Of a stretch of DNA of 64,000 nucleotides, positions 23,641-60,261 are shown one piece after another. Within the stretch, counting starts at the first letter, position 1, and each line of letters opens with the position of its first letter. Made by a program: the position numbers and the translations under genes. The DNA lies in NCBI GenBank assembly GCA_034670405.1, contig JAXDDX010000007.1, positions 2,136,501 through 2,200,500 of the forward strand, read 5' to 3'. The notes beneath the pieces are model-generated. The model was given only the letters and a program-made list of their open reading frames with translations, was not told the DNA's origin and ran no database searches. Origin of the DNA: Hoplostethus atlanticus (Eukaryota > Chordata > Actinopteri > Trachichthyiformes > Trachichthyidae).

Positions 23641-26600
23641 ATGTCTTGCAAACAGAAAAGTGAACTATCTTTATTTGTATGTATAGTAACTGTAGCCTTT
23701 TATAAGTTTCAAATCTGCGATTCGGTAAGTGTGGGAAGGTTGACTAACCTCGATGGTTTCGGTGCTTACCAAGGTAAAGTGGCAGAAAACATTAAACCGA
23801 AAAACGACGCCCGGCCGTCACACTCGGGAGGACGGGTTATCCTCCGGGGGGCTCCTCCGCCCAATTCTGACCGTTCAGGTCTTCCAGGGCGTCCGTCTCA
23901 AACAGCTGTCTCTCCTGGAAAACCACCCACTCGTTTACCCAAACTTGACGCAAGTGACAACAACCTTGCGCAAAAGGCCACGGGCTTGCTTTGGACCTCT
24001 GGTAACGCCACTACGCACGAAAGGCCCTCTTCTTCTGATAATGCCGTTGTGTATCAAGCGGACTTCCCAGGTTCAAGTTTATCTGCTTCATTGCTTACAA
24101 GGCAGGAGTATTTAATACAAGGGAGAGGTACAGTGCCAGGGCAATGTTTCCCCCTCATTGCCTTGGATGCTTTTTCTTTAAACATCCATTAGGTTTCCAG
24201 CGTGTCCAGGGGAGGGTGTTCCTATCTGACTCCAGCCCTCATTTCGCTGAATGGCTGGCTATGAGGCCTTCGGTGCAGTGTGATAACAACATCATGACCT
24301 TCACTGCCTCAGGACAAGGACACACACACCTGTTAATAGAGAGAGGTGAGATGTTTGGTTTTGTTTTATTGCGTTGGCAGTCCAGATCTTCACTGTCAAG
24401 TCTAACTGGCTTGCCTTTCATAAAAAAACATATTTGTGGTCTTGTCGGAGTCAAATATAGGCCCTATACTAACAGCCTAAGAAATGTCGTTCAGAATTTG
24501 GTTCTGGACCCAGAGTTGGTCTCAGGTAGCTTCAAAGGGCTCCCCGGTTGACTGTGGAGAAATCGGCAGCAAAAGGATTTAGACATGGATCATTTAAGTT
24601 TGGTATGATACTACTGGGTTTGTGATGCTATCTCCAAATCACATCAGAGCTTTGTTCCCCAGGGAAAAGGTTTTTATGTTTTGAAAACTCCAGTGGAAGA
24701 TTCCTTGGGAGTCTGCAATAATGGTCTTCCTCATAAAAACGGGAGCTTTTTGTAGATTTGTTTGTTCAATAACCACATTTTCCGTTGACAGAGGGCGCCT
24801 CCCCCATCTCCCTGTTCCAGCTGCCTCCGTACTGCGGCTACTCCGTGAGGACCTTGTCGCAGGGCCTTGTGATGATGGCGCCGTATGACGGATGTTACAT
24901 CACGCAGGAGGTAGCGGCAGCACCTGGCCGTTCCCGAGGCCTGTTCTCCACGCCCGTTCTCAGGTTACTGTGACAAAAACTGCCATGGTGACTCATTAAT
25001 TTGACGTGCTTGATGTTGTGTTGCTTGCCCACCCTCTCCCTATCAGAATGGCAACTATGTCTTGCCCATGCTGTGGTTTGACAGCCCACTGAAGCTCTCC
25101 TGCCCAGTGCAGATTCCCACTCTCTCCCACTCCATACTCCACTGCTCCCTCTACGGCATGGTAGTCCAGATACATGCGGAGGAGGACAGCATATGGACAC
25201 TGGCAGTCATGAGTAAGTTAGTTTCTTGGGAGTAATCTGGTTTGTGGTTTGATAGGATGACAGGCACTAGAGAGTGAAATCCTATTGGCGTTTTTTTTCA
25301 AAAGCATAACACCAGTATCCTACTATATATCCAAATATATTACAATCCACAGATCATTGTATATTTCTCTTACAATGAACTCCATTTTCCTGTTTTATAA
25401 GTAATATTTCTATTTTGACATTTTATTTTGACATGGCTGAAGGATTGTGACAAAATGTGTACACCGTGTCTTTCAGTGAAAGGGGAGTGGGCTCCGTTTG
25501 TATCGGCAGAGTGTGCCTACCGTGTAGACTCCCAACCTGACCAATTTATCTTCTTCGCCCCCATCAGTGCTCCTTGTGTCACTGTTGAGGTAAGTTATCT
25601 AATTTGATTGACTGGATCATCCTGGCAGGCTACTGACTTGTGACCATGATATATTTGTCTGTTTTTTTCAGGATGCAGGACTGTATCTCCTAGTGCTGTT
25701 AGATGGAAAGAAATACACCCTCTCCTGTCCAGTCTCTTTTCCCTTCCCCTTTTCCCCACCTCTGTCTCCCGGTGACCCTGTTACCCCTGTACGCACCACC
25801 CCTTCCCCTCCTCAACCCCCAACTCAGGAGCAGATTCTTCAGTTTCCTGACTACTTCCATTACCTTTACCCTGGGCTCCAGTACCCCCAGCTGCCCCAGC
25901 CTGCCCGTCCCTCCCAGCCTACTCCAGGCAGTCCTCCAGGACCTCAATCCCAGCAGTCCCTCGACCCCGTGGGGCCTGGCCAGTTGCCCTCCTCTCCTGG
26001 AGATCATCCAAATTACTCTCCTCGTTCTCAGCCCTCTGCGGCAGGCCAGGCCATATCTGCCCCAAATCTTACCCCAGGGCAAGATGGCCCTCCCTATCAC
26101 CTTCCCATATTACCTGTGGGCCCACCTCAATATCCGTCTGGTCTGTATTTCCCCCATGTGGCCTTGGACTACCCTCCAGTAACCCCAGCTCCTACCCACA
26201 GTACTGAAAGTCCAACTACCCTGCCACACAAACTCCCTCAATATGATCCTCATGTGCCTCACTATCCCTCACCCACTGCTGCACCAGTTACCCAGAGACC
26301 TGTCATTCCTCCTCCACCTCCTCCTCCACCTCCTCCTCCCAAGGCTCTGAAGCAACCCAGAAGTCCACAGTTCCCCGTTGGTCCAGTCGACCCACCTGAT
26401 TCATATAACCCATATGATCCTTATGGACCAATCTTCGACCCAGAACCTGGCCCTGATGTGTGGCCCCTCCCTACTACTTCTACCACCAGGACAATGGCTC
26501 CCAAACAACCTGTTGGTCCCCAGTATTCCTCCGGTCTGTATTACCCCCACGGACCCTTTTATTTCCCACCGCCCAGCCCTCCACCTGCCAAGGGGGCACC

Positions 26601-28238
26601 TCCGTCCTTTCCTCAGATCCCTCAGCACCACTTGGGTCCACTGGATCCTTCAGTGACGGCCCAACAAGCCATGTGCCCCCCTTACGGTCACACCATCTGT
26701 AGCTACTACCCTTACCCTCACTACCACCCCCCCCTACCCCCCACACTACCATCCATTCTATCCCTCTATACCCTTGTATCCCTCTCCTACCCCCCCAGGG
26801 ACTAAACAGCCAACTAGCCCCACTCTCCCCCCCTACCCCCCACACTACCATCCATTCTATCCCTCTATACCCTTGTATCCCTCTCCTACCACCCCAGGGA
26901 CTAAACAGCCAACTAGCCCCACTCTCCCCTCCTCCACCCCCACGACCACCACCACCACCACCACCACCACTTCTGTAGCATCTACCCCCACTCAGCCCAC
27001 TTGGCAGCCCTCTACTCCCACTCAGCCCACTTGGCAGCCCTTTACTCCCACTCAGCCCACTCCGCAGCCCCCCTCCCTTCAGTGTCTGAAGGAGAGGATG
27101 AGAGTCTTCCTGCCCTCTGCTCACCCGGACTCCATCCAGATCAGAGGTCAGTGGGAGTCTTTTGTGTAAACATAGGGTCTATTTACATCAGTGAGACGTG
27201 TTGCTCTTTCACATCTTCAAAGAGAGTCAGATGTTTAAAAAAAAAACTCGCCTATTGAGCAAAAAACAATATAACACAAATATGGGATTATCTGTTTCAA
27301 TGAATCATGGTCTTACAGCTGTTATTTCTAATGTCAGACCGAAAGAAGACATGGCTGTCCCTCTCCAGTGTGTTGCCTCGGTGTGGGTACGTGTTGCACA
27401 CGGCTAAAGGCTCTGGGGTGACCCTCGACTCTCCCCTGCCTGCCTGCTACAGCCAGCCACGGGTGAGATCCTCCACATCGCTCTCCCATACATTACATTT
27501 ACATTACAGTCATTTAGCAGACGCTTTTGTCCAAAGCGACTTACAATAAGTGCATTCGACGTAGGTAGGCACGAGAACTACTATTATCCTTATGGCCAAA
27601 ACCTGGCCCTGATGTGTGGCCCCCTTCCCCTCATCCACCGCCTACCACACCTACTACTTCTACCACCAGGACTATGGTTCCCAAAAAACCTGTTCCCACC
27701 CCCCCTACCCCACACTACCATCCATTCTATACCCTTGTATCCCTCTCCTACCACCCCACAATGTCCCTCTCTTGTCTTCATGGACATGTTTGATTTAGTT
27801 GTGCATGCATGCGTAGTGGGCTTTTCATGTTCTGCACAACCCAATTGTCAACAGTTTGTTAAACCAAACATGCTAATGGTGACAAAGACAACTGGATTAG
27901 TTGAGCTTACAAGCTCCGTTTATTTTCAGGACGTTGTACCCCGTGTGTCCACTTGTTGAAATGGACCCTACTGATCTCTCTGTCTCTCTCCTTAGACTCC
28001 CACTACCCTTTCCTTACTTCTGAGGTTTTGGGACCTTGCCATGGCGCGGTATAGGACTCTGGAGCTGCAGTGTTCATACCAACATACTCCTCAAACCACC
28101 ACCACTACCATCAACCCTGTCACGCCCAGCACCACCCAGTGGCAGACCGGCCCCTCTGTCCCCAGGCCTAAGCTCTTCTGCTTCCCTCTGCATATGACTG
28201 TGGAGCTGCCCCCTGGTCCCATCTCAGGAATTGTTGTT

Positions 28239-28285
<47 letters not shown>

Positions 28286-31200
28286 TGTGTGTATGGTGTA
28301 GTATATGATTCACATGCATATGGTTGCCATCATCTCTGCATGAGTTGAATGCTAACATGGTTCAGAGGGCTGCTCTGTTTTCCAAGCACAGTGGTGCATG
28401 TTCAGATGAATGGGGGTGGGGGAAAAGGTACGCTTGGTTTTGTTTTGACTGTGCAGCACTTCATCTCACAGTGCCGGGCCACGTTGAAGGCTGTAGCTTC
28501 TCCATTCATCTTCATGGTTTTGTAGTACTACATAGAACCAACTTATGTTTCCATTAATCCTGTGCTTTTTTTTTTTTTACTTATCCTTTTACTCTCAGAC
28601 ATCAAAGGGAACCAGATTAACCTTAAGGATTCCCCAGAGGACTGTGGGTATACTGCAAGCAAGGGAAAAAATGGCAAAATCCGTCTGAATTTCCCCTTAA
28701 GTTCACACTGTCACATGAGTGTAGAGGCAAGTATTGGCTCTCAAATTTCACACAGAGCACATGCCCTTTGTGTAATTGACCATTCACTGCACTTATTGAC
28801 CAATTCTTTCACAAACACTATTTTCTAAAAGGGCAATAGACACCTCATCAACATTGTCTACATGACAGTAAATGGAAGAAGAGAGGCTCAGTTGTTGTGT
28901 CCAGTTTCCATTCCAGTGTCCAGTCAAGGTAGACATGCTTTTACAACTCTGAAAGGCTATTCGATATGCCAAAGGTTGTTTTATTCAGCCCCTTCCATGT
29001 TATTGTAACTGTGCGTCTGACATTTGTGGTGCTGTCCCTCAGAGTGCAACCTTCCCAGTGAACAGCGTCTCCCCTGCGGACCCAGCTCTCTATCCCAGAC
29101 AAAGTGCCTCTCCATGGGCTGCTGCTTCAGCAAGAGACGCCCCGTTTGCTACTATCCTATGGATGGTAAGCTGCAGTTTGGTCCCCACTGGCATTTTCAC
29201 GCCACTTAGCTGCGTTGAGTTGAGCTGTTTTGGACATGGACATGTATGCTTCATAGCTGCTGGATGTGTGATGAGGCACATTCAGGGGAGGCACAGTACG
29301 ATTCAAGCTGGCAATGACACAGTGTGAAAAGGGTATAAGATATCTTGGGTCTCATTATCAATTGCCTCCTTGTTTATCTGACCTTTTAGATAATTGTGTG
29401 TATGTGTGTGCGTGTGTGTCCTCCTCCCAGAGTGCACTGTTGACCGCCACTTTGTCTTCTCTGTGCCTGCTTCCCTCACCGAGCCCCCTCTATCCCCTGC
29501 CTTGCTTGTTGCTGCTGGAAACTCCACCTGCATACCTCAGAAGGTGACCTCTGACTACGCCCTGTTCAAGATCCCACTGGATGGCTGCGGGACGCGGAGA
29601 GTGGTGAGGCTTAAAGAATCAATACTGTCCTTTCCCAGAATGCTGAAATGCTGAAATCTGTACATCTGTTCCTTAATTGGAACTGCACCTTTGGACCGTC
29701 TGATTTGTTTATGGAAGTGTTGGTTTGATCTGATCTGTTGCTGTTTAAGAAAAGAGACTTTCAATAGAATTTAGTATTTACTCGTGTCATGCAAAATACC
29801 CAATTGCTTGTTCTTTGCTCTCTCTCTACAGGAGGTGGGGAAAACGGTGATCTACATGGTGGAGATCCTCAGCATGGTCAAGACCATCACCCTCAACTAT
29901 GCCACTATTACCAGAGACTCTCCTGTCAGGTCAGACCATAGAGTCATATTCCCTCAAAATAACAATCACTTTGAAGTACAATGGATGTATTTTATTGATG
30001 CTTAACCTTTGTGAAATACATTGAGTTTATTTATTTATTTTTTTTACAAAGAAGCACATTGTATCGACACTGTTGTCAAGTTGGTAGTTGGAGTGCAATG
30101 ACAGTGCTTCCCATCTCCTCCCTCCCTCTCAGGTTATTGATAGAGTGCAGGTACAAGCCAGGCTCTGTGGCCACTGTGGGCTTCCTGGTCAAAGGTCCCT
30201 CCCTGGGACCCGCAATTCATAGCCAGGGGGTGTTTGGAGCTCAGCTCAGGATTGCCAAAGGTAGATGAGCCTCATTTCATCCCGAATGGCCTTTTTGCAT
30301 GTCCATCCATTACTGTAATTTCAATCTGAGTCCTGTTTATACCAGCCAAGATGGATTGAACCATCATGGAGTAGAACCTAGTGGTTGAAAAGGAGTCTAC
30401 TAGCTGTAGGAGAACTAGCGCCTGGTCTCAAGTGGGTGACATTTGCCTCAAGCAATAACCTCCACCTTTTCCTCACCATCTCCTCTCCTACCAGATGCCG
30501 AGTACAGCAGCTACTACCCTCAGTATCACCAGCCCCTGCAGATGCTGCTGGGGAAACCCCTCTACCTGGAAGTACGGCTGCTCAACCCTCCAGACCCCAA
30601 CTTGGTGCTGCTGGTGCACTACTGTGTGGCCTACCCCCGCTCTGGACAAGCCGTCTGGGTGTTGCTTTACAACGGGTAGGTTGGATCAGCTCCTGTCCCT
30701 CATCTTGGACGTCGAAGAGAACGTCAGAGGAATGTCCAGTGAAAGGGGAGGAAATGGATGAAACAGAAGGAAATCTATTATATTTCCAAGTGGGCTGACT
30801 AAATCCGCTACTTGTCCCTAGATGTCCCAACCCCTTGGACCCAGCCCCCCAGCAGGCCGTGCTGTCTCCCCCTGCACCACCGTCTCCACAGGGCCAGACC
30901 CGCAGGTTCACTATCAGCACCTTCCAGTTCCTTCCTGCTGCCAAGTCCCCTGACCTGGATGAGGAGGTAAAGATAAGTGGGGAAGCCCTTGATTTCCAGA
31001 AGTAGTGGTGGTACTCAAAAAAATAGCATATAAGGCGTTTTCAACCACAGGAACCTGAATCTTTTGGGTACTTTGATAAGGAACCTTCTCAGCAGGAACC
31101 TGTTCAGTTCCCCAAAAGAGTTTGATGTTGCTTTCCGACCACACCAAAGTACCAGGGAGATGATGCAAATAAAAGTTTTGTTTAGTTTCATACGTCACTT

Positions 31201-32242
31201 AGGTACATGACGACCCAACAACAACAGCGGCAGTTTCAACACAGCAAACATGGAGGAAGTTCAAGCAACTATGGTGTTGATCCACCACAACATGAAAAGT
31301 TGGTCAATGTATAGAAATGGATCTAAATCGATCTGTAACGCTGCACCTAAGGTGCTTCTCGTTATGTTCTCCGTTGCACTGGAGACTAATCTCGCTGACG
31401 TTCACTCAGCTGTTGCTTGTAAACACATGGCAGGCACATGCTCTTATGAGACAGACCAGTAGACCAGTAGCACTGAACTCAATCCAAGAGCCTCCCGTTA
31501 AGCAGAGATTGAACAAGCCGGTATTTAAAAATGGTGGTTGACAGACTTGAAGATTTTTGCGTAGCTTGTATTGACCAATCAGCGTTATTCATAACTGCAA
31601 CTTCCCCCGGATGGTTGATTAAAAAAACTACTACCTTGCAGTAACTTATTTTGGGGCCAGGATCCCAGAGGATCCTTTTCTGGGCTAGTTCCCCCAGTCA
31701 GAAAGGTCAAAGTTCCTGGGACTAAGTACCAATAGTACTAAATCCATGGATAGTTCCCTGTGGTCGGAAAACGACAATAGACTTACCTCATTTTAATCTT
31801 GTAACTTATTTCTCGCTGATGGGGGAGGGGAGGGAGGGAGGGAATGTGGAGGATTCAGAGAGACATTTATGTGCTTATATCCTCCTCGGTGTGCAGACTC
31901 TGGACTGGGAGTCTTTGGGTAGAAGTGAAACTCATAATATTAGTTCTAGCAAGACATGGTATTTGAAATCATACATGGCTGTACAGCTAGGTCTGGTGAG
32001 CATTTCTACATGCTGCCCTTGTCATAATAGACATATTAAAGACATAACAGTTTCTTGTAACCGAGTGCATGGCCTGAGTGCATAGTACACTCTGTCCTAC
32101 AGGTCTTGAGACAGGACCCACATTGTAATCTAATCCTCCACAACTTTGTTTGCCTCTTTCCTCTCAGATCTACTTCATGTGTTCGACTGAAGTCTGCTCG
32201 TCCCACGATGACCTGTGTGTCGAGGGATGCTTCGGCCAATGA
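23641..32242 (+). CDS. Large egg-coat glycoprotein: four ZP-N repeats, Pro-rich block, trefoil, ZP module (ZP1/ZPB type)
   Basis: Seventeen exons: 23641-24127, 24193-24345, 24792-24910, 25047-25212, 25477-25589, 25672-27146, 27338-27462, 27996-28242, 28599-28726, 28832-28928, 29043-29165, 29431-29603, 29832-29929, 30133-30260, 30495-30675, 30822-30966, 32168-32242. Phases agree throughout except one extra C in exon 6. About 1343 residues: signal peptide (1-28); a variable Ser/Pro segment; ZP-N-like repeats 1 and 2 (about 180-360); a Pro-rich block (about 360-810); ZP-N-like repeats 3 and 4 (about 810-1036); a trefoil domain in exon 11 (LPCGPSSLSQTKCLSMGCCF); and a ZP module to IYFMCSTEVCSSHDDLC. 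Each ZP-N-like repeat shows spaced Cys, a CGY or similar motif and a closing LxCP. Trefoil plus ZP is the ZP1/ZP4 architecture; egg-envelope polymerisation is the known family role. The protein stops at CFGQ with no transmembrane tail, as in secreted fish choriogenins. Confidence 0.82.
26735..26932 (+). repeat. 99-bp in-frame tandem duplication in ZP exon 6
   Basis: Two units, 26735-26833 and 26834-26932, are nearly identical and 99 bp long (33 codons). Each encodes a Tyr/Pro segment followed by PGTKQPTSPTLP. The equal phase means the duplication itself keeps the frame. Confidence 0.85.
26988..27075 (+). repeat. 30-bp tandem repeat (TPTQPTWQPS units) in ZP exon 6
   Basis: Three units of 30 bp (10 codons) encode TPTQPTWQPS, TPTQPTWQPF and TPTQPTPQPP. 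A (ACC)n-type Thr run sits just before them. Confidence 0.85.
27491..27580 (+). repeat. CATTTAGCAGACGC-type teleost interspersed element
   Basis: ACATTTACATTACAGTCATT, then TAGCAGACGCTTTTGTCCAA and AGCGACTTACAATAAGTGCA is a sequence I recognise as widespread in fish genomes. It sits in the ZP intron directly before the copied exon fragment at 27583. Family not assigned. Confidence 0.7.
27583..27767 (+). pseudogene. Intronic copy of part of ZP exon 6 (Pro-rich)
   Basis: This intron sequence repeats two pieces of the coding exon: the stretch at about 26416-26510 (CCTGGCCCTGATGTGTGGCC, ACTACTTCTACCACCAGGAC) and the stretch at about 26832-26897 (ACACTACCATCCATTCTAT, CCCTCTCCTACCACCCC). They are joined although they lie about 320 bp apart in the exon. 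No splice sites or open frame suggest use. It reads as a duplicated, trimmed exon fragment. Confidence 0.75.
28242..28282. repeat. (GT)n microsatellite at ZP exon 8 donor
   Basis: The GT run begins at the very donor site of exon 8 (AAGG|GTGTGT), so the splice donor is the first unit of the microsatellite. Confidence 0.9.
31034..31774. mobile_element. Non-autonomous DNA transposon with inverted ends (unclassified)
   Basis: The left end GGCGTTTTCAACCACAGGAA and the right end (reverse complement CGTTTTCCGACCACAGGGAA) are imperfect terminal inverted repeats about 740 bp apart, inside the last large ZP intron. The interior repeats the same phrase in part (CTTTCCGACCACACCAAAGT near 31132). No transposase frame is present. 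Superfamily unassigned. Confidence 0.6.
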
Positions 32243-32640
32243 CAGTAAGGAGAAAGCTGCTCTGAAACACGCCCTCTGTGAACTGAATGTATGAACACCC
32301 ATGCTTGAGCCCCATGAGACACTTCACTGGAAAAAGGAGCCTGGGAGTGAAGACAAGGCAGTAGTTCAATATGGCAGCAGGGCAATGGTTTAGTAATGAG
32401 GAGTGTTTTGAATTATTTATCAAGACTGATCCATTTCCTGTTTTTTCAGCTACAACAGGGAAGTAAGAAGCTTACCAAGATGATGATCTGGTAAGCTCAT
32501 GACACCATAGCCATACAACAGTGGGTTTTAGTTCCTGTAAAAATGTATCAGGGCTACACTTATTTCCATTGTGATCTGACTTTCTTTTCTTTTCAGGCCT
32601 CGGGCGCCACTTGTTCACCACCAATAAAAGTTCTCAAAGG
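32243..32640 (+). other. Spliced 3' UTR of the ZP gene
   Basis: Two GT-AG introns appear to follow the stop: exon end at 32244 (donor GTAAGG), small exon 32450-32490 (acceptor TTTTTTCAG, donor GTAAGC) and a last exon from 32597 (acceptor TTTTCAG) with AATAAA at 32623-32628. The downstream junctions lie about 2 and 43 nt after the stop, inside the distance usually tolerated by nonsense-mediated decay. Inferred from splice-site shape only. Confidence 0.5.
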
Positions 32641-34401
32641 AAACTGAGGGGATGTGTGTGTGTTTGTCTTCCCTCGCTCGCAACCACTAGGTTTTATAGC
32701 AGGAAGTGCCACTCAATGAAAATCTGGGAGACCAGTTGTTTACATTAACGCTCGGCCCCTATGAACACCGTCAGGACTCCAACGGCCCTCCTGCTTTTTC
32801 TCCTGTGTGCATCACTGGTTTCTTAACAAGTATACACGCTCACGTAAGATAACTTGACACTACATTTCCAGAGTGTTTTTGTTTTGGGGCCCAAGCTTGA
32901 TCATATGGTATCTACCCGTTAAGTAGCTGTTTCTCACTGTAGCCTTTGACCACTGGGTGTCAGCCAAGCAATAAAAATGCTGGAGGAACATAAGCTACTC
33001 CCATGCTGTATGACTCACAGCTGGGCTCTGAAGACCTTGGCCTGTGCGTTGCTTCAGCTATTGTGTAATGAGTTTGGAATGAAATCTTTCGCAGCTCTTG
33101 ATGTTGAGCCCACACTCTTCTATTCCTCATATCACCAAAGGCGGCATTGCCAGCTAAAGGGGCGGCTTCAGAAAAAAAAAAATACACCAGCCGAAGTCTT
33201 TCAGGATAGAACAAGACTTAATTCAAAGGTACGGGGGAGAACATGAGCATGGCTGTGTCACTACATGACCTCCCCGATGAAATGTATGGAAGCACTGCGG
33301 TACACTGCGTGTATTAGATGGCTGCATGGCTGCCTGGTTCAATGTTCAAAGGGAGAGCGGAAGATAGGAGGAGGAGGAGGAGGAGGAGGGGAATGACTAC
33401 ACCAAGAGAGGGGGAGGGAGGGACGACAATTTCCTTTCTGTAGCACACACGCCACAAGAACACACCGGGAAAACGGAGAGGGGAAAAAAAAATAATAATA
33501 AGCGAGAGGGAGAAGGAAACACCGCAGCCCCCGCTGTTGTTTTGGGGGAATCGTTTTTACGCAGACTAGAGGACTAACATGGGGAGAAGAGAGCGCTCCT
33601 GACGAGGATTGACTTTCAGTAAACCTCTGTGGTACAAGTCTGGCTAATAGACAGGGAGGAAAAGGCGACAGGGAAGACATGTTTAGGGATTTTTCGTCTT
33701 GAGGTTGCGGTAGGATGTTGATGTTATGCTCTTAAAACAGCTATCTCGTGTACAGAAAAGGGTTAATGGTAATTGGGCGGTATGTTCACGACCCATTGTT
33801 TCGATCGGTGTTTGTTTAATTGGTTTGTTATGATCTGAAATAGCTTAGGCCTTGGACAGCCTGCAGTAAATACACGGTCAGCAAACATAAGGCTATAACA
33901 TAGCTGGGAATTAAACCGGCCAGCCTATTTTTATGGGACATTGTGAATTTGAACCGCGCAGCCGGCTAAGATATTTTAATACTCGTTTTTAAAACAAGCG
34001 CGGTGCTTGAAATCAAATTGCTTGGTTATATAGCCAAAACATTTCTAGATTCACCAACTCTCAGTGGGGGTCATACAAAGGCCCAGTCAAAAACACCGAG
34101 TTGGCTGTGAACTGAGGATTGTTGCAGTAAAGCCTTTTACTTTCCACTGCAAGACTATTTTTGACTGCAGAGAGAAATCTTCCACAGGCTTTAGCACAGA
34201 GGTGGCCAAGAATAGGTGACAACTGTTCCCAATTTAGATCGAGGCAGGGGACATAAGGAGATTTTTAAATGTTAATGTCGACCGACGTTGCATCCATCAT
34301 GCTGCCTGTGTCCCGGGGTCTAATGGACCGGGATAGAGAGCTGGACACCATGGCCGGAGTCCATCCCAACCCGGGCGGTGCTCCTGCAGCAGGTCCGGGG
34401 G
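32641..34401 (+). promoter_or_regulatory. Spacer and likely rbfox2 promoter / 5' UTR
   Basis: No coding exon. Around 33360-33700 the sequence is GGA-rich and UTR-like with (AGG)n and A-rich runs. The stretch just before 34402 is GC-rich and CpG-bearing, with an upstream frame open but lacking an in-frame ATG (a TAA lies at 34321-34323). This is where I expect the rbfox2 first-exon promoter. Confidence 0.4.

Positions 34402-60261
<25,860 letters not shown>

Noticed and set aside
23726-23732. Strong-looking donor (GTAAGT) inside ZP exon 1
   Set aside because: Its phase does not fit exon 2, whereas the donor at 24128 does, and the frame stays open between them.
31250-31462. Open frame starting MEEVQATMVL
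   Set aside because: Lies inside the inverted-repeat element, short and without recognisable domain; treated as part of the transposon.
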